DNA of 64,000 bases from Phyto melanocephala (taxonomy: Eukaryota > Arthropoda > Insecta > Diptera > Rhinophoridae): positions 12,429,001-12,493,000 of the forward strand of contig OW799234.1 in the NCBI GenBank assembly GCA_941918925.1, written 5' to 3'. Numbering within the stretch: position 1 is the stretch's first letter; each line of letters opens with the position of its first letter. This document shows, piece by piece, positions 23,702-33,655 of the stretch. Under the pieces are notes generated by a model. It had not been told where the DNA came from and made no database searches. It saw only the letters and a program-made list of their open reading frames with translations. Both the position numbers and the translations under genes were made by a program.

Positions 23702-24378
23702 TCTATATATATAAAAATCAATGTGTGTTTGTATGTTTGTGTGTTTATATGTTTGTGTGTTTATATCTTTGTTTGTGCTTGATAGACGGTTAAACGGCTG
23801 GACCGATTTCCTTGAAATTTTTACAGAATCTTTCTGTATGTCTGGAAGGAACTATAGGCTATACCTTGATTTGAAATTGTAAGTGGGCGGGGTGCCACGC
23901 CCTACTAAAGAATAAGTATTAAATATTATATATCACGAAAGTTAATGTAGCTAGAGTCTTCAAATTAAGTACGGTAGACTTTGACATCCACACGAACACT
24001 TGGGTAAAAAATGGGCGGACTTGCAATAGTAGGCGTGGCCACATGAATTAAATACTAAAATTCGTATATTTGGAAAACGATATCGATTAAGGTAGTAAAA
24101 TTTTGAAAGAACAACTTTGACACCCAAATTAACATTAAGGCAAGAAATGGGTGCATTATCAATAGTGGGCGTGGCACCTACCATATGAATTAAATACTGA
24201 AATTCGTATATTTGGAAAACGATATCGATTAGAGTAGTAAAATTTTGCAAAAGCAAGTTTGATATTCAAATAAACATTTATGGAAAAAATGGGCGCATTA
24301 ACAGTAGTAGGCGTGGCACCTGCCATATGAATTAAATACTGAAATTTGGGGTGGCGAAGCACACCGGGTATTAGCTAG
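23702..24378 (+). mobile_element. Non-autonomous Helitron, both ends present
   Basis: Starts TCTATATATATAAAAATC after A (23701) and ends CACCGGGTATTAG-CTAG before T (24379). It has the same leader (ACGGTTAAACGGCTGGACCG) and 142-bp monomers (ATTCG anchors at 24060 and 24202) as the copy at 15.0 kb, but an extra TTTGTGTGTTTATATG repeat in the leader. No coding; the minus-strand frames at 23960-24362 are monomer translations. Confidence 0.92.
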
Positions 24379-24574
24379 TAATCTATAAAGTATAAAAATA
24401 GTTCTTAGGGTAATTTTTGGTAAAAATTTTAAGTGGGCGTGGCACCCACCTCCCATATAATTTCAGCAGTTTTTATCGCATATCCAGAGTACTGTAATAA
24501 CTAAAACCTTCAAAATTCGTGTTGGGTATTATATAATAACCTGCATAGTTGCGCTTCAAATAAGCTGAAAAAGA
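24379..24574. repeat. Helitron-like monomer remnant
   Basis: Includes AAGTGGGCGTGGCACCCACC and a TCCAGAGTACTGTAATAAC block, resembling the Helitron monomers but diverged. It lies between the Helitron and the DINE copy. Confidence 0.4.
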
Positions 24575-25585
24575 ACAAGAAAGCGTGCTATATTTGGACG
24601 TGCCGAATCTGATAATACCCTTCACCATCATGTACATAGGTATAATCCCACATCATAGCTTAATCTATATTTCATGTTATACGCCATTTCCTTATTATTT
24701 CCGACGCCATCCTTGATTTTGAATTTCTACGTAGTTAACTGTATTCTACTAGTCAAGCCCTTTGATTTGATACCCATATTGATGGGGTTAAAAAAATCTA
24801 ATCCGCCATTTTGTTTTAGACGCCATTTTGGATTTTAATTTTTTTAAAAATTTACTGTATTCTACTGGTCAAGCCCTTTCATTTGTTACCAAACTTGAGG
24901 GTGTTTAAGAAGTTACATTTTAAAATACCAGATTTGACTCATATATAAATTTATTGTCCAACATTTTGTAGTGGCGGCCAACACGAATTTTAACTTTTTT
25001 ATAATATTTATATATTTCGCTAGTCAAGTCCTTTCAGATGATACTAATATTGACTCTCTCGTTTGTGTAGAAGCTGAAAAAAATTGATTTTAGTTTGTAA
25101 ATTTTGGAATACATATTTTTGAAAAAATTTTGCCTATAACTTTACCGATTATAGCACGCTTTATCCCAAATTTTTTATGAATATCTCTAGAGGCATATTA
25201 TATCTACAAATAGTAGCAAAGGTACCTATAAATTATTGTATGGCTGAAAAATTTTAATTTTGGTGGTAAAATATGGAAAAAACCAGAGGCAGTCGTCTTT
25301 ATTTGCTCATATATCAAAAAGTTTTGGGGCGATTGTGCTGAATTGCAATAGCAATTCATTCCCGGACATTTTAATACCATACACAGATTGGAGAAACATA
25401 TGGTTGCTTTTAAAAGTTGATTTTAACCAACACACGGGCGACGGTCAGGGCTTAAACGACTTCTCCATTCATAGGCTTTCAGAAAATATATACTTTTTGG
25501 GGTCGAAAATGAAAACTGTAGAAAGTAAAAACGGAATGACAAAGCTATATATACCCTTATGCACCACAGGTGAAGGGTATAAAAA
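24575..25585 (-). mobile_element. Long DINE-like element, copy H
   Basis: Minus orientation: the 3' hairpin region (TGCCGAATCTGATAATACCC) lies at about 24600-24620 and the 5' hairpin (ACCACAGGTGAAGGGTATAAAAA) at 25560-25585, next to GGTCGAAAATGAAAA and ACGGAATGACAAAGC. In place of the T-rich tract it has about 600 bp of unique DNA with repeats of CAAGCCCTTTCATTTG and CGCCATTTTG words, shared with copies J (55.5 kb) and K (58.6 kb). It is therefore a separate, longer subfamily. No coding. Confidence 0.7.
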
Positions 25586-25956
25586 TAGGCGTTGCAATTT
25601 CAACATAAAAAAAATTTTATTTTATGAGCTATCTAGAAAACTATTAGATCTGTTATCTTAAAACTTTGTGTGTTTTACTTTTTTTTTACTCTCATTTGTC
25701 CTATTTTAACCAAAAAAAACTATACGATCGGGGCAGGGGAAGTGATAACCCCAATAGAAAAAACACATTAAATGATTTATTTCAGGCACAATAAATAGTA
25801 CAAGTTTTAAATCACGGTAAAATACATTGTACAATTCATTTGAATAATTAAATAGGATCAAATGAGACGGCGTGGTACCTTTAATACAAAAGAAATATAT
25901 TTATTTGCACATGCGCGGAACTATAATTGTTATAGCCCTTAAATTTAGTGTGATGG
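25586..25956. other. Non-coding DNA, no gene seen
   Basis: A/T-rich flank between a DINE and a hAT-type element; nothing recognised. Confidence 0.45.
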
Positions 25957-25964
25957 GTTATGAT

Positions 25965-26900
25965 TAGGGTGATCGATTATTCGACTTTTTTAAGAAACCG
26001 GTTTTCAAATAGTTTGAAATTTAAAATTTTAAAAAACCGGTTGCTATTTTGAAAATTAAGAAAAAACCAGTTAACCGGTTCGAATATATAAAATATAATA
26101 TGTAAAGAAAAAATTAAAAAATTTCGATCAAAAAGATTATAATAAAAATTATATCTAAATATGAAATTTTTACAGTTTATATACGTTTGGCTGCACAATA
26201 ACGCAATAACTGACATGAATGCAGTTGACTAATTTGGTTTTAATTAGTTGAATTTAGGACAAAAAGTACTCTTTACAAGTAAAATAAATAAACACAATTA
26301 ATTAAGACATAAATAAATAAGACTTTTTATAAGGCTGTTATAATTTTTTGTAGCTCCTTCTGTACATTTTTTAAATGTTTAATAGATCTTTTAAACTAAT
26401 ATGCACTAACGTATTTTGTTTGAAATTATTTCTGGAATTTTAAATAAATTTTAAAGGCTAGGGCAAAAAATCTTTAAAATTTAATTTTAAAAATTCTTTC
26501 TTATACCCCTGACACAAATATAGACATTAACTAGTTTGTTCGATGGTTTAATTGAAATTTAAGTTGACATATCCTATAAAAAAATAATATTTAAGCTCAA
26601 TTATTTTTCTTATTTTACATATGTGTTTAAACAACAAATACATTTTTTACAACATTATGGAAGAATATTTAATAGTTTTTATTTTCTGATTTTTGGAAAC
26701 TTTTAGCGTTCTAAATATACCATAGTACGACTGGTTACAAAGATATATGAAAATAAACTTTAAAAAATAAAAAACCGGCTTTTTCGGATAAAAAACCGGT
26801 ATATTCGATATTCGAAAAATCAACATTTAGAAAAAACCGCAAGCTGAAAGAGGAAAAAACCGGGTTTTCCACCGGTTGTAAAACCGAGTCGATCACCCTA
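25965..26900. mobile_element. hAT-type non-autonomous element, 936 bp
   Basis: Perfect 12-bp terminal inverted repeats (TAGGGTGATCGA) are flanked by a perfect 8-bp direct duplication GTTATGAT at 25957-25964 and 26901-26908. An 8-bp duplication is the hAT hallmark. Both subterminal zones are loaded with AACCGGTT-type words (about six on the left to 26080, and about five on the right from 26770), which fits transposase-binding motifs in hAT ends. The interior is A/T-rich and non-coding; the frame at 25977-26216 is a translation of these words. Confidence 0.92.
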
Positions 26901-26908
26901 GTTATGAT

Positions 26909-27585
26909 ACTAGTTTACTATTTCGGCTGCAAAATCGAGAGGATCAGAGCAGAGTACGTGGCGCCCCTTTCCATACCAAAAAATTACATTTAATGTCATT
27001 TGTGGAAAACTGTATTCTCTATTTGTTTTTTTTTCATTTATTTAAGTCAATGGGTTCGAGATCCTTATAGACTTTTAGACTGTACAAGTTAGTGACATAC
27101 TTTTAGTTATTCGAGATAAAAATTATTTTAGATTTTACAATAGTAACGTTTAAGGAAAAATCAAAAATCAATCAAATTCAGTACGAGCAACTTTTGATAA
27201 CAAACTCAGTAAAAGCAGCTTTTGATAACAATTTCTTAATTAGAAACAAAAATGGCAGGGATCGAAGAAGGGGGAGTGATACCCTCATACAAATAAAGTA
27301 CTGTGCATTTATGACAATTGAGGCATACCTAACAAATGGCCCAACAAATTAAAATCTATCGCTTTATGAATATAATGAAAACATTTTGTTGGGGCCAACA
27401 AAGCAGTTGGGGATCTGCTAACAATTTAAAATTGTTTATGAATAAGAGCGCGCTTGAAAAATATAGCCAATAAATACAACAATATGTATTACAAAATCAT
27501 TTATTTAAATCTTATTTTCTTCAAACAAACATTGACGACGACATCTCCACTGAATGTTGTTATACATCTAACATACTTGTATCCG
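26909..27585. other. Non-coding DNA, no gene seen
   Basis: A short direct repeat (AGCAACTTTTGATAACA / AGCAGCTTTTGATAACA) lies at about 27187 and 27214. No protein-like frame. Confidence 0.45.
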
Positions 27586-27588
27586 TAT

Positions 27589-27647
27589 TGTCAGTCCGTC
27601 TGTCTGTCTGTCCGTCCGTCCGTCTGTCCGTCTGTCTGTCCGTTTTT
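27589..27647. repeat. GTCY microsatellite
   Basis: A run of GTCC/GTCT tetramers like the internal tract of the DINE copies but without recognisable DINE flanks. Probably the surviving core of a decayed copy, or an independent microsatellite seeded by one. Confidence 0.8.
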
Positions 27648-29417
27648 CTAAATGTTTTTACAACTGTCTAAACGTCTTTAATGCACGTTTTTTCATTTTA
27701 TAAATAAAAATCAAATTAATTTTTTTCTACATTGAACATTAGAAAGTAATGAAAGATATAGCGGAAAGTATTTATGAGAAAATACAAGAACAAAAAAAAA
27801 ATTAAAATAAAATAAATGCCAACAAACACATTTACGGAAAATTATGGAAAAGCGGAAGAAGAAAAGTGAAAAAGTAAAAGAAACAAAAGAGTAGAGGTAA
27901 AAAACAATATTCGTTTTTGTTTATACAAACATACCCAGCAAAAAAAATTGGAAGTAGTGCAAAGCGAATTACATTTACAAGACTTCTAAATCAATTGTGT
28001 AAAAGCATTAATTCTAAATGACTTCTTAACTGCAAAATAATTTGTCATAAATTATGTGCTTAAAAATGAATGCAACATCATGCAAAATATCTTAGAGGTT
28101 ATGTAAACAAACAAATTTAACACATGAAATATCCGATAATTGTCACCAAAAATGCATTTATTAAAATGAAGTGCAGTTCATTAAAATATTCATGTAAACA
28201 CATGATCTCCAATGACACGCTAATGTTAAAATCATTAGTGTTTTCACCTAAATTTAATCACTTCGTCACCAGTTGAACCCCTGCAAAATCACTTTTTTGT
28301 CATAGATTTTTTTGCTGGGTATTTAATATTCAGTATGTGCAGAGGGGCGTATACGTAACCTTGTTTAGAACATTACGTGCCTTCATTACAATGATTGCAT
28401 GATGTACATTTAGGTGATGATGATGATGATGGTTGTTTGGTTGGTGGCCTACTTGGCTTGAATGTTTTTCGACTTGACTTTGTTGCTTAAGCTAAAACTA
28501 TGGGTAGTGGCAATTTGTGGCAGTTTTGATTTTGGTGGCTGGTAACATTAAAAATATTATTAGTTTCAAAAAATTTTTATTCTTCTTCTATTTTAATATC
28601 ATTCATACGTTTTGCTACACTTAACATACATTCAAGGTCATTCTTGTGTACAACAAGAATAGAATTTAGGGTTTCACAAACTTAACCACCCCCTGTCAGC
28701 TTGAGATTGTCGATCAAAGTTTCTATGAAGTCAGCATAATGAAACATTCAATACGGCCCCACACCCACAAACCTCATTTAACTTTAACATTTCATGTTCT
28801 ATGAAAATTTAATTTGACTTTTCTTAAATCGTGGCAAATAAATTTTGCAAATCATGTCTTAAAATTGTTTTTGAAATCGATTTTGGATTTACCTAAACAA
28901 AAAACAACAATAACAATGTGACGTTTAGACAATTCAAGCCAGAGTTTTTGAGTGGCAATTTGGCGTAAATTTTGTTATTTTTGTTGTTGTTGTTGTTCTT
29001 ATATTAACAAACCGCTCCAAAGCAGTGAAACACGAAGAATTTTTTGATAAATTAAATTTAATATCGAAAATATTACCATTACTTTTCTGCTTTCATATCA
29101 ATTGCATTTGAATGATTTATTTTGTTTGCAATCGCGTGTCTGCTACTCAATCGAATTTCATTAATATGAAGAGTGTAATAATTTATTTTTATTTTTATTA
29201 TTTTCGGGGAGGTTTATCAAACAGTAATCTAAATAAAGTTTGTTTTTCTTGCAATTTTATAACACAGAAAAAAAATATATAAAGGGTGTCTTCAAAAGAA
29301 CGATAAGTTTATAAGACATAGACAGCACATTTTGTTTAAAACATAAAGCACACAGCATAGGGTTATAGAAAGACTTCTTATGATCATTTGCATTAATATG
29401 TTGATGAAGCATTTAAT
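27648..29417. other. AT-rich non-coding DNA, no gene seen
   Basis: Contains (GAT)n at 28409-28430 and (TTG)n near 28980-28997. No gene or element boundary recognised. Confidence 0.5.
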
Positions 29418-29935
29418 TTAATTTTTAAAGAACGAGTCGTTGAAGCATATTAACAAAAAAAATCTGACTTTAAATAGCCTGCCAGTGGTACTAAGTCTAT
29501 TGCCAGCCATTGCAGGACATTCGCATACCACATGCGCCGCTGTCTCAGCAGTCTCAAGGCACATTCTGCAAACATCATCCTTTACAATCCCGATCCTGTT
29601 CTGATGATATTTTAAGTGCCCTGCGACCAAAACAGTTATCCAGCTCAGGGTCTTCCGATTAAATCCGAGTACTCTGACTGCATTTCTGCCAAGGGGCCTT
29701 TTGAGCACCATACGTGCCTGTCTACATGTGGTCGTTTCCATCCACTTTCTCACACATTGTAGGACCTTCGCCTGCACGATCCCATTCCCAAGAGCAACTT
29801 TAGGTTCCGGTCCGCAGAATGTAGCTCCCCTTTTCGCAAGTTCGTCCGCCGCCTTAATCCCATCTATGCCAACATGTCCCTTAACCCACATTAGCCTTAC
29901 CTAGTTCACAGAGGCACACCTAGTGAGCTTAAAAA
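29418..29935 (-). pseudogene. LINE ORF2 fragment: RNase H end and zinc knuckle
   Basis: One minus-strand frame of 157 codons reads MWVKGHVGIDG, AADELAKRGA, the last RNase H motif of I/R1-type non-LTR retrotransposons (W-x-x-GH-x-G, D-ELA-GA). It continues with LGFNRKTLSWITVLVAGHL and a C-x2-C-x7-H-x4-C zinc knuckle (CRMCLETAETAAHVVCECPA), the usual ORF2 terminus. Just upstream (29896-29935) the same domain continues as LTRCASVN but a stop interrupts it. Reverse transcriptase and endonuclease are absent, so this is a 5'-truncated insertion. It is the longest undamaged stretch of retroelement coding in the window. Forward-strand open frames over it are shadows. Confidence 0.85.
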
Positions 29936-31812
29936 CACATTAGAGCACCAATTTCGAGTTCACATTCGTACTATCTTTGCTATATATCAAGCATCATCGC
30001 GTCACTGCTTTACCAGCCTCATTATCGTAGAACTATGGCCTATGATGATTCCAGCATAAAAATCTGCAGCCAACAGTGACACATTGTGTAGGGTATTTTT
30101 TTAAGTGCTTTCTATCTTTCAAATGAAATTTTAAAAAAGATATCATCGATATTTTGTGTTTGTTTGAAAGGCCCATCATTGATTACATTATGTCTGGAAT
30201 TTTATTTTTTTCATTAACCCTGTTAGGATCATCTCCATCATACACAATTTGTCTTAAATGTTAATAGGGCTGCCATCAGTCGTTAGCTTGTTACAACAAC
30301 CTCCGTGTATTTCAAGTAGTGGTAGGTAACCTTGCTAGTCTTTCATTAATACCTTTTTCCCAGAAAGTGGCTGCTGCCTGACCTTTTGCCATGATCTTAT
30401 CCTCTTTTTCCCAGGGGGAGTGACGTTTGATTGTTTGGTGGTTTGTGTTTAACCCCCTTAATTTTTTAAACTCGAACAACTATAGTAAAAATTTGTTTGT
30501 CCTCTATCTTTTGTTTTCGAACATTTGTTGCACTTTAACCACTACACCATGGCATACCCATAAGTCTGGTATATAGCATCGCGCAAATGTCTGCCGCGGC
30601 TTTGTTAGGTGGCTAAATCAGGCTATATGTTATGACCGATGTTATGGAATATGTTGTCTTTAAGGTTCATAGCTATTTCGCATACACCTGTGACATAAAA
30701 AAAAACCCCGCATGATCTAAGTGGCTAGTACACCTTCACATTAGATAACCATGCCCTCAAATCACTATTGCAGATTAGCACATGTAGCTCATGCCACATA
30801 GCGCCATCTTGTGGAAATCACAGTCATTTAATTTCGTCCAAAGGTAATTGGTAAAGTTCAACCTATAGCGTTGACCGTCGACGCTGATAACGCTCAAAAT
30901 CCACATCAAATAGTGACTGTTTCGTAATGCATTTAGACATCCATGCTTTAGGTATCACTGACATGTCCATGCTGGCGATTACAAAGGACTCTGTGATGAG
31001 AATTGTATATAATCATCAGTCTGAAATGTGAAGAGAGAGAGAGCAAACGCCTGGGACGGCACCGGACTCAGTGAGATCGGGGTAACCTTGTTATTTTTGG
31101 GTAACGAAGGGGGTCGAAAATGGACCCGGTGTTTCGATATCCCCCTACATGTATATATAGACACCCTTAATGTTAAAAAGAATTTTAATTGTCGACATAC
31201 CCATGTATTTAGAAATGGGCTTCACCGCTTAAAATTGTGCGAACATAACACACATTTTTTTTATAAAAAAAATGTGTCATTTACCGTTCACAAACTGACA
31301 GCAAAGTTGACAGATGTAGCTTAAACAGTATGTCCGCTAACACCTGTCAAAGTTCGGTTGTCAATTTTAAAGGACCCATTAAAAACTCAACAAACTCTAA
31401 TCGCTGTATATGGCAATTAGGCTTCAGTTCTTGTCATAATTGAAGTTATACACAAAGTTCATGCACGGTGATGAAATTCTTTTATTGAACTGATGCTGCT
31501 AGACTTTTACCAACCCTCTTCCGACATTGACATATGAACGACTTGTCTTTTTACGGCCAATGCTTGAAGCATTAACATTTGATTCAGGTCATTTTTGTTT
31601 TTCGTTGTTTTTAAATGTTGTTTACCAAATAAAATTCCCTATTTTTTATTTTCGTATTACCTTAAACTGTCAGCTGTCAAAGTAGTCTTTCATGCTGCAC
31701 AAATACCTGAAAATTTAAATTAACTGTTCATTTAGTAGTCCGTTTTGTAAATGCAAAGTCAAAACCAGACAGTTTTTCTAACTGTTTTTTTAAATCAAAT
31801 TTTTTTATTGAA
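29936..31812. other. Unassigned sequence, locally less AT-rich
   Basis: 30000-31150 has more G+C than its surroundings, which may reflect decayed retroelement sequence, but no domain could be read in any frame. The open frame at 31028-31324 has no recognised motif. Nothing else supported. Confidence 0.45.
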
Positions 31813-31814
31813 AA

Positions 31815-31895
31815 CTGCTCTAGTTTAAGTCTAATCTACAGTCCAGTCTATAGTCTAAAAATAGTTTTATCGATAATCTAGTCTTTAGCCTAGAA
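31815..31895. repeat. Orphan decayed copy of the 12-bp minisatellite
   Basis: CTAGTTTAAGTCTAATCTAC, CAGTCTATAGTCTAA and CTAGTCTTTAGCCTAG are variants of CTATAGTCTAGT, the reverse complement of the unit at 33.7-35.4 kb. Only about six degenerate units. Confidence 0.6.
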
Positions 31896-33090
31896 TTAGT
31901 TGGCCAGATTTTGTACGAACCATTTTTCAACTTCCATTATCTGATTCAGTTTTAATGACGGTTTTCTTTTATTATGAACAATATTTCCAGCATTCGTTTT
32001 TGATTTCTTAAAAAACATATTTTTACCTTGTTGTTTTCCAGCAAAAACAAAAGACAGAAAATATTTATTATAATTAAAACAATATTTTTTAATGACACAC
32101 AACGGCAAAAGCAACATTGTACTGCACAGATAAAAGAAAAATTTCAAAATTTTATTTAAACAAATAATATTAGGTTATTTAAATGTACGTAAGTAAGTAC
32201 TTATGTCTATACTGATATCACAAAAGCAATTAATAATAAATTATTTGACAATACATTTAGTGTTAATTAAATAAAAAGGCGGCAAAGGTTGAGAGCCAGA
32301 AAGACAGACAGACAAGCAGACTATATTAGAAATACATATACATATGTATATACACAAAATATTTAGCAATACATTTAAGAAAAAATACAAAAAATTACAA
32401 TAAACAAATTTATTTAAAAGAAAATTGTTTAACTAAACGACCATGACGATCGTAGTAGTGATGATGATGATGATGGGTAACGGAAATATTGATTTGGAAC
32501 ATGTCGATACGATAAACAAATTTAAAAAAAAATTTAAAACAAATATTTACAAATAAAATAATAAAAAAAACACAACAAAAAGTTAAAAAAAAGAGTCTAG
32601 AATTCACAACCATCTTATACAGCAAGATTTTACCATGACTTGACATGTTACACAATGGGATTTTTTTTAAGCGAATTCTAACACTAGCGGTCCAATTCAT
32701 AAAAAAAACAGCTTTACAAGAGGTTCATTAATCAAATTTCCATACAAAATCCATTTTATAAACCCTGTATAAGCGTTTAACAATTTTTATGTATCAGACA
32801 GTAGATGTGTATTTAAAGAGTATATTTCACACAAACATCAAGTGCTTTTTATAGGCAGGTTAAAGGGTATATCTTATGGTACTGTTTCTTACATTTTTCT
32901 TAACAATAGATTGATTAAGGTTTTCGTCTTAGCAAAATACATTTACTGACAACATCAATTATACAGCTGCTCTACACGTTTCAGGATAAAAGTGGAGAGA
33001 GATAGAGTGTAAGTGAGAGAACTATTGATATAAAGTATAAAAAGAGAAAAAAAACAGTGTGTGCGAGCACAATTACATGATTGAGAAGAG
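31896..33090. other. AT-rich non-coding DNA, possible 3' flank of the exon
   Basis: Low-complexity frames only. A (GAT)n tract at 32456-32475. If the exon at 33148 is real, this is its 3' UTR and beyond on the minus strand. Confidence 0.45.
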
Positions 33091-33092
33091 GG

Positions 33093-33098
33093 TATTTA
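33093..33098 (-). terminator. Poly(A) signal AATAAA
   Basis: On the minus strand AATAAA lies about 50 bases downstream of the exon's TAA stop, a plausible cleavage signal. In DNA this A/T-rich it could be coincidence. Confidence 0.4.
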
Positions 33099-33147
33099 TT
33101 TGGTGAACAAGTTTAAGTTTAAAGAGAATTTTTGAAAAAATTTGTTT

Positions 33148-33429
33148 TTAAATACCAAATTCGGCCACAAAAAAATCTCTCAATTTTTTCGATTTACGTG
33201 TTGGCTCTTCACGTGGATGATGTATAGTGATTTGATCACCATCTGCCGATACCATAGTTTCAGTAGTGGGTGACATGGAATATTGTTCCATTAGGCGACG
33301 TTCTTGTTCCTGCTCATCGGGACTATCGACAGTTTTCGGTTCTTTCTTGTATTTCATCAACTGTTCGGCCACAAAAAGTTTTTGTGCACTTTCTTCGGCT
33401 TCTTTCTCTTTCTTATAGTCTTTTCGAAT
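33148..33429 (-). CDS. Host gene terminal exon, product unknown
   Basis: The minus-strand frame stays open for about 93 codons from a stop at 33430 to TAA at 33148-33150. The composition is that of a soluble, highly charged protein: KDYKKEKEAEESAQKLF, AEQLMKYKKE, SPDEQEQERRLMEQY, then a Ser/Thr-rich stretch and EEPTRKSKKLRDFFVAEFGI at the C-terminus. The first part looks helical or coiled-coil. LFVAEQ and FFVAEF recur as a loose repeat. This differs sharply from neighbouring random frames. No methionine opens it, so it should be entered through a 3' splice site; a candidate AG lies at about 33420-33421 but has no pyrimidine tract. I do not recognise the protein. The rest of the gene would lie at higher coordinates, perhaps beyond the window. 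Confidence 0.6.
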   Translation of the reverse strand: MRKDYKKEKEAEESAQKLFVAEQLMKYKKEPKTVDSPDEQEQERRLMEQYSMSPTTETMVSADGDQITIHHPREEPTRKSKKLRDFFVAEFGI

Positions 33430-33655
33430 TTAATTTTAGTTTTGTAATACAGTGTAGTTTGTATGTGTAGTTATTTGTAGTAGAAGTAGTTAAGGGGGTT
33501 TAGTTTCGAAAATTATTTTGGAAAGATGTATAAAAAAAGAAATTTTTTTTTAATTAATTAATTTTGAATAAAATTAAACCAAGCAATTAAAGAAACACCA
33601 AGCTACAAAAGTGGGACGGATTCGAAACAAAAAGAGAGATCATAAAAGATTTTAT

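Noticed and set aside
23960..24362. Overlapping minus frames resembling one another and 5962-6195
   Set aside because: Translations of the 142-bp Helitron monomer.
26909..27300. Direct repeat TTTTGATAACA as a possible LTR or duplication
   Set aside because: Only about 17 bp with no element structure around it.
29701..29904. 67-codon plus frame
   Set aside because: Antisense shadow of the LINE RNase H frame.
31028..31324. 98-codon plus frame in a less AT-rich region
   Set aside because: No recognised motif, no splice or promoter context, and an equally plausible overlapping minus frame; not enough to call a gene.
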